Below, one piece after another: positions 19,072-27,464 of a DNA stretch of 64,000 bases. The stretch covers positions 248,001 to 312,000 of the forward strand of contig NZ_JAPUBT010000005.1 of the NCBI RefSeq assembly GCF_030397665.1, written 5' to 3'. Made by a program: the position numbers and the translations under genes. This DNA is from Janthinobacterium sp. SUN073 (GTDB lineage Bacteria; Pseudomonadota; Gammaproteobacteria; Burkholderiales; Burkholderiaceae_D). Position 1 is the stretch's first letter. Each line of letters starts with the position of its first letter. The notes under the pieces are model-generated. The model was not told where the DNA came from. It saw nothing but the letters and a program-made list of their open reading frames with translations, and searched no databases.

Positions 19072-21020
19072 AGCGCCCGCGCCCGGTGCTGGAAGGTATA
19101 GCGCGCCAGCGCGGCCTGGAATGCCGTCGTGTCGCCTGCGGCGCTCCATTCGATGACGGTGCCGTGCCGCTCATCGGGGTGCGCTTCCAGCGTCAGCAGC
19201 TCAAGCTGCAAGGCGCTGGCCTCCGCTTGCACGACGGACAGGATTTCGCGCCGCAGCAAGTCGGGCTTGAAGATTTTCCCCACCGTCGTGGTCGGCAATG
19301 CCGCCATGATATGGATAGCTTTCGGCAATGCGGCCCGTTCCGGTATGTGCTCGAGCGCAAATTGCTGCAGCTGCTCCGGCGTGGCCGTCGCGCCCGGGTG
19401 CAGCTGGACATACGCGACGGGCAGCTCGCCCGCATAGGCATCGGGCCGTCCCACGGCGGCGGCCAGCGCCACCGCCGGATGGCGGCACAGCGGCTCTTCG
19501 ATCCACTTCGGATCGATATTGTGGCCGCCGCGGATGATCAATTCCTTGGTCCGGCCCGCAAGCCAGACATGGCCGTCCGCTTCCATGCGGCCCAGGTCGC
19601 CCGTATTGAACCAGTCCTGCTGGCTGCCCTCCCCATCCGGACAGGCTACCCAGATGCCCCGGTTATGCACGGGATCGAGGTAGCCCTTGAACAGATTCGG
19701 CCCCCGGATCAGCAAGGCCCCTACTTCGTCATCCACCGCGTCGCGCACGTGGGCGCCGTGCGCATCGAGGATAGCGATGCGCACGCCTTGCCACGGCAGG
19801 CGCAAGCCGATCGAGCCATAGCGGTAATCGCCGCCCGGGATGTTCAGGGTCGATACGCAGCCGCCTTCCGTCAAGCCGTAGCCTTCGCCGATGCGGATGC
19901 CGAAGGTATCCATGAAGCGCTTGAACAGTTCCTGCGGCATGGGTGCCGCGCCGCAGATGCCGAGCTTGACGCAGGACAGGTCCAGTCCCGCGCTGGGCGC
20001 CTGCAGCAGCGCCGCATAAATCGTCGGCACGCCCGAAAACGCCACCACCCGGTGGTGGGCGACGATTTCCCAGAACAGGGAAATGAGCTGCGGCGCACGG
20101 TAGCCTTGCGGCGTGGCCAGCAGCACATGGCCGCCGTGGCTCCAGCTCGACAAGCCCGTCACCAGCTGCGCATTCACGTGAAACAGGGGCAAGCCGCAAA
20201 ACATGGTGTCGCCCGGGCCCATCAGCGCATCGCCGATCACGGCCGTCACCTGCAGCGCATTGGCCACTTCCGTCAGATGGGTGCGCACGGCGATCTTTGG
20301 CATGCCGGTCGTGCCGCCCGTGCAAAAGTAGGAAGCGACATCGTCCAGTGCCGGCGCGGCGAAATCGAGCTGCTGCGCGCTTTCGCGCATCAGCAGGCTG
20401 TGGAAATCGTGCACGGGCAAGTCGACCTGCTGCGGTGCGGCCTCGCCTGCGCCCTGCGCCGCCGTCCCATAGTGTTCGGTCGACACGGCCACGATGGCTT
20501 GCAGGCTGGCGATACCGGCAACGGCTTGCGCCACCTTGTCCCACAGTTCCTGGCCGCTGGCGGGCGCCACGGTGACCACCAGCCGCGGCTGCGCGGCTTG
20601 CAGCAATTGCCCGATGGTGCCGGCTTCCAGCATGGGATTGATCGCCATCACGATGCCGGCCGTTTCGCCGCCCCATATCGTCCAGTGGGTTTCCGGCAGG
20701 TTCGGCAGGATAAAGGCGACCAGCTCGCCCCGCTCCAGGCCCAGCTTGCGGAACATATTCGCCGCGCGCGTGATCTGCCCCAGATTCTCGGCATGGCTCC
20801 AGACATGGGCATGCGCATAGTCTTGTGCGCGCATGAAAAAGGACAGCGCCGGCGCATCGGGCGCAAGCGCCGCGCCCCGCCGCAGCAAGTCGTAGGTATT
20901 GGCGACGCCATCGAGCGGCAAATCGCTGGCCGCTTCAAGGGCCAGCAAGTCGCCGACGCTGGCGAGGGATGTCAAGGAAGTCAAGGAGGTCAGTATTGGG
21001 GCAGGCATCGAAGTTGGCAT
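19068..21020 (-). CDS. AMP-dependent acyl-CoA synthetase
   Basis: 650 residues of the adenylate-forming (ANL) family. The phosphate-binding loop is CTGGTTGMPK (233-242; the more usual first residues are TSG). Further motifs are GYGLTEGG (aryl/acyl-AMP site), NTGDLGRMEADGHVWLAGR and the hinge region KELIIRGGHNIDP, and the catalytic Lys in TTVGKIFKPDLLRRE. It activates a carboxylic acid to its CoA thioester via an acyl-AMP; the substrate is unknown. It is the last gene of the seven-gene operon, 10 bp after the ferredoxin oxidoreductase gene. The N-terminus has an odd tandem LTS repeat, so translation may begin at Met5. Confidence 0.87.
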   Translation of the reverse strand: MPTSMPAPILTSLTSLTSLASVGDLLALEAASDLPLDGVANTYDLLRRGAALAPDAPALSFFMRAQDYAHAHVWSHAENLGQITRAANMFRKLGLERGELVAFILPNLPETHWTIWGGETAGIVMAINPMLEAGTIGQLLQAAQPRLVVTVAPASGQELWDKVAQAVAGIASLQAIVAVSTEHYGTAAQGAGEAAPQQVDLPVHDFHSLLMRESAQQLDFAAPALDDVASYFCTGGTTGMPKIAVRTHLTEVANALQVTAVIGDALMGPGDTMFCGLPLFHVNAQLVTGLSSWSHGGHVLLATPQGYRAPQLISLFWEIVAHHRVVAFSGVPTIYAALLQAPSAGLDLSCVKLGICGAAPMPQELFKRFMDTFGIRIGEGYGLTEGGCVSTLNIPGGDYRYGSIGLRLPWQGVRIAILDAHGAHVRDAVDDEVGALLIRGPNLFKGYLDPVHNRGIWVACPDGEGSQQDWFNTGDLGRMEADGHVWLAGRTKELIIRGGHNIDPKWIEEPLCRHPAVALAAAVGRPDAYAGELPVAYVQLHPGATATPEQLQQFALEHIPERAALPKAIHIMAALPTTTVGKIFKPDLLRREILSVVQAEASALQLELLTLEAHPDERHGTVIEWSAAGDTTAFQAALARYTFQHRARAL

Positions 21021-21030
21021 ATTGAGTCCG

Positions 21031-24000
21031 TTACAAGGTAGGCTGAACAGCTGTCAGCGGGGAGCATACCGCAATGCCGGCGCGCCTGGCCAGCGCAGCG
21101 TCGGCCATGCGTGCGCGCACATGGCCGTAGCCGCGTATGCCCTCGGGCCAGGAAGCCAGTTCCAGCATCTGCCCGCCGCTATCCTTGCCTTGCGCGATGC
21201 GCGCCAAGTCGTCTTCATACAGGCTGCGGATGCGCCGGTTCAAGGCCGCTTCCGCGCCGCGCGCAAACGGGTCGAGCTTCCCGCCGCGCAGGAAACGCAG
21301 GCTGGCCAGCAGCCGGAAGGCCGGCAACACCCAGGCGCCCACGGCCGTCTTGCGCGCCTGTCCCGTGGCCGCATCGGTCTTGCCGAACGGCCCGCCCGCC
21401 AGGTGGAAGCGGATCCGGAAGTCGCCCTCGAAGCTGCCGGCCAGCGACTGGCGGAACTCCTTGCGGCTGTACAATCGCGCCACCTCGAATTCATCCTTGA
21501 CGGCCAGCACGCGGAAATACTGCGTGGCGGCCTGGCGCAGGATCTTTTCCGACGCCGCGTCCTGGCCCAGCGCCGCGCGCATGCCCCGCATCCGCTCGCG
21601 GTAGAGCGCGGCCAGCCCGGCATCCTGGTATACCTGCAACCTGGCGCAACGGTCTTCGATCAGCGCCGGCAAGCTCAGCTGCTGCGCCCGCGCGAAATGC
21701 ACTTGCTGGGCCGGCAGCACTTGCCGCCGCACGGCGGCCGGGTCGTGGATCAGCCAGCGGCCCACGTCGAACGCGCGCAAGTTGGCCTTGACGGCCACGC
21801 CGTTCAGCTCTATCGCCCGGCGCATCGCGTCCAGCTTCACGGGCAGCAAACCCTGTTGCCAGGCACAGCCCAGCAGCAGCATGTTCGACAGGATGGCGTC
21901 CCCCAGCAACGCTTGCGCCAGCGCCGAGGCATCGACGAAATGCGCACGCTCGCCCAGCACGCTGCGCATGCCTTGCGCCAGGCTGTCCGCATCGGCGGAC
22001 CAGTCGGGCTGGCGCGTAAAATCGCTGGTCGGCACCACTTCCGTATTCACGATGGCCCTGGCCAGGCCCGGACGCAGGCGCGACATGGCCTCGGCACCGG
22101 CCGCCACGATCAGGTCGCAACCCAGCAACACATCGGCTTCGTGCTCGCCGATGCGCGCCGCATGCAGTTCGCTGGCGGTGGGCGCCAGGCGGATATGCGA
22201 CGCCACCGCGCCATACTTCTGCGAAATGCCCGTCAAGTCCAGCGAACTGCCCGCCTTGCCATCGAGGTGCGCCGCCATCGTCAGCACGGCGCCGATGGTC
22301 ACCACGCCCGTGCCGCCGATACCGGCGACGAGCAGCGATACCGGCTCAAAACGGTCGGCGATGACGGGGCTGGGCAGCGGCGGAATCGTCAGCGCCGCCG
22401 CGCCGGCCGCCTTGCGCAAGGTCGCGCCGTGCAAGGTGACGAAGCTGGGGCAAAAACCCTGCACACACGACAGATCCTTGTTGCACGACGATTGATTGAT
22501 CTTGCGCTTGCGTCCCAGCGGCGTGTCCAGCGGTTCGATCGCCAGGCAGCCCGACTGTTCGCCGCAGTCGCCGCAGCCTTCGCACACTTCCGGGTCGATA
22601 TAGGTGCGCACCTGAGGATCGGGCAGCTGGCCGCGCTTGCGCAGGCGGCGCTTTTCCGTGGCGCAGGCCTGGTCGTAGATCAGCACGGACAAGCCGGGAT
22701 AGGCGCGCAGTTCCTGCTGCACGCGCTCCATCGCCGTGCGGTCCCAGATGGGCACGTTCAGCGCCTGGCGGCGTTGCGCATACGCGGCCACGTCGTCCGT
22801 GACGATGACGATCTTGCGCACGCCTTCGGCCTGCAGCTGCGCCACCGCCTTGTCGACGCTGATGTCACCATCGATGGGCTGGCCTCCCGTCATCGAAACG
22901 AAGCCGTTGAACAGCAATTTGTAGGTCATCCGCAAATTGGCCGCCACGGCCTGCCGGATGGCCAGGTAGCCGGAGTGGAAGTAGGTGCCGTCGCCCATGT
23001 TGGCAAACACGTGTTCCTCGTCCGTAAACGGCGCCTGCCCCATCCACATCACGCCCTCGCCGCCCATGTGCGATACCGTATTGGTTTTCAGGGGGTCGTT
23101 CAGCATGGCGATGGTATGGCAGCCGATGCCCGCCAGCGCCCGGCTTTCCTGCGGCAGCCGGGTTGAAATATTGTGCGGACAGCCGGCGCAAAAACTCGGC
23201 TTGCGCAGCGGTACGGCGCCAGCTGGCGCCTGGCAGGCGGGCGCGCTCTCTTCCACCACGGCCATCCCCAGCAGTTTCGCGATGGCGGCGCCGATCTGCG
23301 CCGTGTTGAGTTCGTAGCAGATGGGCAGCTCCGGCCGTCCCCGCAAGCTCGACCATTCCGGCGCGCCGTCGAATTTCCCCCGCACCACGGGCGGCGGCGA
23401 CAGGCGCGCGTCGAACAGGATCGATTTGAGCTGGGCTTCGAGCAGCGGGCGCTTTTCCTCGACCACCAGTATCGTTTCCAGCCCCTGCGCAAAGTCGCGC
23501 ACGATCTGGTCTTCCAGCGGCCACACCATGCCGATCTTCAGCAGGCGCAGGCGCTGCCCGGCCGGCCCGTCGGCGGTGACGCCCAGGCGCTTGAGCGCCT
23601 GCATGGTATCGGCATACGACTTGCCGGCCGTGATGATGCCCACGCGCGCCTGCGGCGCCGGCCACACGAGCCGGTTCAGGCCGGCGATCCGGGCAAACGC
23701 CACGGCAGCCGGCAGCTTGTGCACGTACAGCCGCTCTTCCGCCGCGGGCGCCATTTCGAACTTGCGGATGTGCAGGGAAGCGCCTGGCGGGGCCGGCGCG
23801 GGCTGGGGCAGCGGCGCCAGCTGACCCACCGCCACTTCCGCCGCCGACTCCACGACATCGGTCACCAGCTTGATGCCCACCCAGCAGCCCGTCTGCCGCG
23901 ACATCTCGATGCCGCGCAGGCTGAAATCGAGGATATCCTGCACATTCGCCGGGTACAGCACGGGAATGCCGGCCGCGATCAGCGCAAAGTCAGACTGGTG

Positions 24001-24492
24001 CGCCGTGGTGGACGACTTCGCGCTGTGGTCGTCGCCCGCCAGCACCAGCACACCGCCCAGCGGCGAGGTGCCGGCCAGGTTGCCATGCTTGAGCGGATCG
24101 CCGGCGCGGTCCACGCCGGGGCTCTTGCCATACCAGATGCCGAACACGCCATCGACCCTGGCGCCGGGAAAACTGCCGACGAACTGGCTGCCCCAGACGG
24201 CAGTGGCGGCCAGGTCCTCATTCACGCCGGGCTGGAAGTGGATGTTCGCCGCCTTCAGGACGGGCGCGACGCGCCACAATTCCATGTCGAAGCGGCCCAG
24301 CGGCGAGCCGCGGTAGCCGGAGATGAAGCCGGCCGTGTTCTTGCCCAGGGCGGCGTCGAGCCGGCGCTGGTCCAGCGCAATGCGCACCAGCGCCTGGTTG
24401 CCGGTCAGATAGACTTGCCCCTTTTCCAGCAGGAAGCGGTCATCGAGGGACGTGGGCTGGGCCTCGGCTAGTGGTGTGATGCGAGCGTTCAT
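21031..24492 (-). CDS. Indolepyruvate ferredoxin oxidoreductase, fused alpha-beta subunits
   Basis: 1153 residues, the size of the fused IorA-IorB form. The N-terminal pyrimidine-domain region starts with VYLTGNQALVRI and SGYRGSPLGRFD; PSFCAGCPHNIS and GIGCHTIAMLNDP mark the TPP-binding domain; a Cys-rich segment (VCEGCGDCGEQSGC, then SSCNKDLSCVQGFCPSF) around residues 630-680 should hold an iron-sulfur cluster; the gamma-type domain (LLVAGIGGTGVVTIG) follows. These enzymes decarboxylate aryl-pyruvates to aryl-acetyl-CoA with an electron acceptor such as ferredoxin. Placement between a FadL-type porin and an acyl-CoA synthetase suggests a role in aromatic side-chain breakdown. Confidence 0.9.
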   Translation of the reverse strand: MNARITPLAEAQPTSLDDRFLLEKGQVYLTGNQALVRIALDQRRLDAALGKNTAGFISGYRGSPLGRFDMELWRVAPVLKAANIHFQPGVNEDLAATAVWGSQFVGSFPGARVDGVFGIWYGKSPGVDRAGDPLKHGNLAGTSPLGGVLVLAGDDHSAKSSTTAHQSDFALIAAGIPVLYPANVQDILDFSLRGIEMSRQTGCWVGIKLVTDVVESAAEVAVGQLAPLPQPAPAPPGASLHIRKFEMAPAAEERLYVHKLPAAVAFARIAGLNRLVWPAPQARVGIITAGKSYADTMQALKRLGVTADGPAGQRLRLLKIGMVWPLEDQIVRDFAQGLETILVVEEKRPLLEAQLKSILFDARLSPPPVVRGKFDGAPEWSSLRGRPELPICYELNTAQIGAAIAKLLGMAVVEESAPACQAPAGAVPLRKPSFCAGCPHNISTRLPQESRALAGIGCHTIAMLNDPLKTNTVSHMGGEGVMWMGQAPFTDEEHVFANMGDGTYFHSGYLAIRQAVAANLRMTYKLLFNGFVSMTGGQPIDGDISVDKAVAQLQAEGVRKIVIVTDDVAAYAQRRQALNVPIWDRTAMERVQQELRAYPGLSVLIYDQACATEKRRLRKRGQLPDPQVRTYIDPEVCEGCGDCGEQSGCLAIEPLDTPLGRKRKINQSSCNKDLSCVQGFCPSFVTLHGATLRKAAGAAALTIPPLPSPVIADRFEPVSLLVAGIGGTGVVTIGAVLTMAAHLDGKAGSSLDLTGISQKYGAVASHIRLAPTASELHAARIGEHEADVLLGCDLIVAAGAEAMSRLRPGLARAIVNTEVVPTSDFTRQPDWSADADSLAQGMRSVLGERAHFVDASALAQALLGDAILSNMLLLGCAWQQGLLPVKLDAMRRAIELNGVAVKANLRAFDVGRWLIHDPAAVRRQVLPAQQVHFARAQQLSLPALIEDRCARLQVYQDAGLAALYRERMRGMRAALGQDAASEKILRQAATQYFRVLAVKDEFEVARLYSRKEFRQSLAGSFEGDFRIRFHLAGGPFGKTDAATGQARKTAVGAWVLPAFRLLASLRFLRGGKLDPFARGAEAALNRRIRSLYEDDLARIAQGKDSGGQMLELASWPEGIRGYGHVRARMADAALARRAGIAVCSPLTAVQPTL

Positions 24493-24538
24493 GGGGTCAG
24501 GATTTCCAAGGTGATCAATGGGTGGTCAATAGGGGTAC

Positions 24539-25807
24539 TCAATAGCCATGGCTGTATTGCAGGCCGATGATTTGCTGGCGCGTGCCGATGCTTTCCCGCC
24601 CGGACGAGCCCATGGCGGCGGCCAGCGCGGAGGGGCCGCTGCGCGTGTCCTGCGGCGCATACAGGTAATACGCGGACCACTGCGCGCCGCCGCCCGCATA
24701 GCCGGCGCCCAGCGTGTAATGGCGGCGGAACGTGGATGGCGAATTGATGTTGGCCGAAGTGCTGGCGCTGGCAAACGCGGCCGTGTTATACGACAGGCCC
24801 GCCGACAGGTGCAGGCGCGGCGTGGCCTGGAAGCGCATGCCGCCCTTCCAGACATCCATGTTCTGCCAGCCGTTGCCGGCGCCGCCCGCGCTGCCGAACG
24901 GATTGCCGCCATCGAAAGGCCGGTTCGCCAGCGCCGCCACGCCCTGGTAATTGATGCGCTGGTAGTCGAGCAGCAGCGACAGCTGCGGCGTGGCCGCCAG
25001 CGACAGGCCGATCAGATAGTTTTCCGGGACGTCGAAGCGTCCCGCGTCGGCCAGCAAGCCCCGGTATTTGCCGAACTCGCTCATGCGCACGCGGGGCGAC
25101 CAGGACGCGCCCAGGCCCAGTTGTTCGCTGGCGCGCCAGTACGCACCCAGGCGCAGCCCCAGGCCGTGGGCCGTCGCCGTGCCCTGGTTGCTGACCCGCC
25201 CCGGCGACTGCGACGAAGCGGCCAGCATCTGCAAGCCTTCCGCCTTGAACAACTGCCCCACCAGCAGCAGCGAGGCGCCCAGCGACACGTCGGGCGCCAC
25301 CTTCATCGACACGCTGGGCGCGACGATCAGCTGGCGGATGCTGACGCCCGTCTTGCCCGCGCCGCACATGGCATTGCCCAGCGTGCCGGGACAGGCCGTG
25401 GTCGCGGCCGGCAAGAAGGTCGAGGCGCCATTCGCATACGCCACCACGCTGGCCGACAGGGTAGGACTGATCAGGGTGCCATAGGCGAATTCGCCCACGG
25501 GTTCGAAAGCCCGTTCGCTGTCCGTGTGCGTGTCGAGCAGGGGCGCGGCGGCGGTGCTGCGCGACATGCGCGTCCTGCCCTGGATGATGGCCATGCCCGC
25601 TTCCAGGCGTTCGCCGGCCCCGTCGATCCATATGGTGGTGGCGGGATTGCTGGCGCCGCCCAGCACTTCGCGCGTGACGGCCGCCGACGCGCCGCCGACG
25701 CCGCGCGCTTCAGCGCCATAACCGACCTGGAAAAAACCATTGTCCGCTTGGGCCAGGGTGTGCGCGAGCGCGCCGGCCATCGCGATGGCCAGATGTTTCG
25801 TTTGCAT
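24539..25807 (-). CDS. FadL/OmpP1-family outer-membrane porin
   Basis: 422 residues. A signal peptide ends around ALAQA-DNGFFQVGYG, and the mature N-terminus GAEARGVGGASAAVTRE is typical of the FadL/TodX hatch region; alternating beta-strands follow, ending in an aromatic residue pair close to the C-terminus (LQYSHGY). GGAG lies before ATG 25807. FadL-type channels take up hydrophobic compounds such as fatty acids or aromatic hydrocarbons, so this gene is a clue to the substrate of the operon. It is 55 bp after the FAA hydrolase gene and 46 bp before the oxidoreductase gene. Confidence 0.82.
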   Translation of the reverse strand: MQTKHLAIAMAGALAHTLAQADNGFFQVGYGAEARGVGGASAAVTREVLGGASNPATTIWIDGAGERLEAGMAIIQGRTRMSRSTAAAPLLDTHTDSERAFEPVGEFAYGTLISPTLSASVVAYANGASTFLPAATTACPGTLGNAMCGAGKTGVSIRQLIVAPSVSMKVAPDVSLGASLLLVGQLFKAEGLQMLAASSQSPGRVSNQGTATAHGLGLRLGAYWRASEQLGLGASWSPRVRMSEFGKYRGLLADAGRFDVPENYLIGLSLAATPQLSLLLDYQRINYQGVAALANRPFDGGNPFGSAGGAGNGWQNMDVWKGGMRFQATPRLHLSAGLSYNTAAFASASTSANINSPSTFRRHYTLGAGYAGGGAQWSAYYLYAPQDTRSGPSALAAAMGSSGRESIGTRQQIIGLQYSHGY

Positions 25808-25862
25808 GCAAGTCTCCGTTATTTATAATTTTTGGATAACACTCTTTTTGAAACGCCTGCGC

Positions 25863-26840
25863 TTATTGCCCTCCTTCCTGCTTGCCGCCGATGAGGTTCG
25901 TCAGCGAACCCAGGCCCTCGATCGCCACCTCGACCCGGTCGCCGGCCGCCAGGAAGCGCCATTGTTCGATGCCCGCACAGTTGGGCACGCAGCCCGTGGC
26001 CAGCAATTCGCCCGCCTGCAAGGTCTCGTTCCATGACGCGTACTCGACGATGCGTTCTATCCTGTGGCTCATCGAGGCCGTCGTGCCGCTGCCCCGCAAT
26101 TCGCCGTTCACGCTGACCGTCACCTGCAGCGCGTGCGGGTCGGCGATGTCGTCGCGCGTCACCAGCCAGGCCCCCAGGCTGTTGCTGCCATCGAAATCCT
26201 TGCCCTTGGCCGGTCCCGCGCTGGGCCGTGAACCCATCTCCTTCATCAATTGCGAGCGTTCGGAAAAATCGTTGAAGATCAGGTAGCCGAACACATGCCG
26301 CATCGCCTGGCCGGCCGCGATATTCTTGCCGCCACGACCGATGACCACGCCCAGTTCCGCCTCGTAGTCGAGCATGGGACCGGACGATGGCGGCGCGATC
26401 GTGTCGCCCGGGCCGGACAGGTTCAGGCGCACGCCCTTGTAGTACGCGGGCGCGGCATAAAAAGACGGCGGAATCTTGAACAGGGCGCGCAGCAGCAGGG
26501 ACGCCAGCGGATTTTTCTTGCGCTTGAGTATCTGGTCGAAGGCGTTCTTCAGATGCTGGGCATAGGCGCTGAAACAGCGGATTTGCGGCGGCTGCAAGGG
26601 CAGCTCCAGCATGACGGCATGCACGGCGTGGATGTGCGCGCTGACGGATGCTCCGGCCAGCCGCCCCAGGCTGGCCCGAATCGCGGGCAAGGTGGCCGCC
26701 TCGTGTTCGATGATCGCCAGCAGGCTGGCGAAGCGCGCATCGGACGCATGCAGGGCCGTGAGGTCGAGCAGGCAGCCCCCATCGAGCGCCACGCCCGCAT
26801 GGCGCTCGATGCCCGGCGCGGAAAAGGTGCACAGCCTCAT
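25863..26840 (-). CDS. Fumarylacetoacetate hydrolase-family protein
   Basis: 325 residues. The C-terminal FAA_hydrolase domain shows LDYEAELGVVIGRGGKNI (metal ligands Glu), FGYLIFNDFSER, and the closing GDRVEVAIEGLGSLTN. Family members hydrate or hydrolyse beta-diketo acids and 2-oxo-dienoates made by ring cleavage. The ATG at 26840 overlaps the stop of the VOC dioxygenase-like gene (ATGA), which supports a ring-cleavage pathway. The exact reaction (hydrolase, hydratase or decarboxylase) cannot be read from the sequence. Confidence 0.85.
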   Translation of the reverse strand: MRLCTFSAPGIERHAGVALDGGCLLDLTALHASDARFASLLAIIEHEAATLPAIRASLGRLAGASVSAHIHAVHAVMLELPLQPPQIRCFSAYAQHLKNAFDQILKRKKNPLASLLLRALFKIPPSFYAAPAYYKGVRLNLSGPGDTIAPPSSGPMLDYEAELGVVIGRGGKNIAAGQAMRHVFGYLIFNDFSERSQLMKEMGSRPSAGPAKGKDFDGSNSLGAWLVTRDDIADPHALQVTVSVNGELRGSGTTASMSHRIERIVEYASWNETLQAGELLATGCVPNCAGIEQWRFLAAGDRVEVAIEGLGSLTNLIGGKQEGGQ

Positions 26841-27433
26841 GGCAGCGTGACGAAACGGCGGCTGACGACATTGCCCGCGCCGAGCAAGACCTGCTCCGCC
26901 TCGCCCTGCCGGTGCCGCTCCAGCAGGTAGTCGGGGTCAAATTCCACGCCGATGGCGTTCTTTTCAAACGCCCCCGAGTGAAACCACACGTCGAGTTCTT
27001 CCTGGCTGGAGAAATTATCCACCTGCAGTTCCACCTGCACGCCGTCCGGATCGCGGAAATACATCGACGTCGTCGGCCCGTGGTTGATGCACCAGACGGG
27101 CGTAATGTCGATCTTCTTCAGGCGCTCGTAGGTGTGCAGCAGGTCGTCGAGCGAGGCGTAGGTGAACGCCACATGATCGAGACCCGTGCTTTCGCGCCGT
27201 TTCGAACTGAAATTGGCCGTATTGATCAGGGCCAGGCGGTGGTGCTCCTCGTCATACGAGAGGAAGCACAGCAGCTCGTTGCGGAACATGATGCGCGCGC
27301 CCAGCACGATGGCCCACCAGTCGATGGTTGCCTCGAAATGGCGCGAGGCCAGCACGATGTGCGCGAGCTTGGCCGGCTGGCGCGCCTGCGGGTCGGGACA
27401 GGGAATCGGGAATTGCTGCATGGTATGGCTCAT
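26837..27433 (-). CDS. VOC-superfamily (glyoxalase/extradiol dioxygenase-like) protein
   Basis: 198 residues from ATG 27433, which has AAGGAG 6 nt upstream; the open frame extends to 27709, but that part overlaps the preceding gene. Paired beta-alpha-beta-beta-beta modules with LAHIVLASRHFEATIDWW, a candidate metal His in TGLDHVAFTY and a C-terminal Glu in DPDGVQVELQVDNF match type I extradiol dioxygenases and glyoxalases. Position between flavin monooxygenases and an FAA hydrolase suggests it opens a hydroxylated aromatic ring. Being a single two-module unit, a different VOC activity cannot be excluded. Confidence 0.8.
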   Translation of the reverse strand: MSHTMQQFPIPCPDPQARQPAKLAHIVLASRHFEATIDWWAIVLGARIMFRNELLCFLSYDEEHHRLALINTANFSSKRRESTGLDHVAFTYASLDDLLHTYERLKKIDITPVWCINHGPTTSMYFRDPDGVQVELQVDNFSSQEELDVWFHSGAFEKNAIGVEFDPDYLLERHRQGEAEQVLLGAGNVVSRRFVTLP

Positions 27434-27464
27434 GGTGTCTCCTTGGTGGGGTCTGTCCTGCGCA

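Noticed and set aside
20950-21020. Tandem 9-bp repeat at the start of the acyl-CoA synthetase as a regulatory repeat
   Set aside because: It codes for LTS repeats within a short unstructured N-terminus, and only three to four units are present; most likely slippage.
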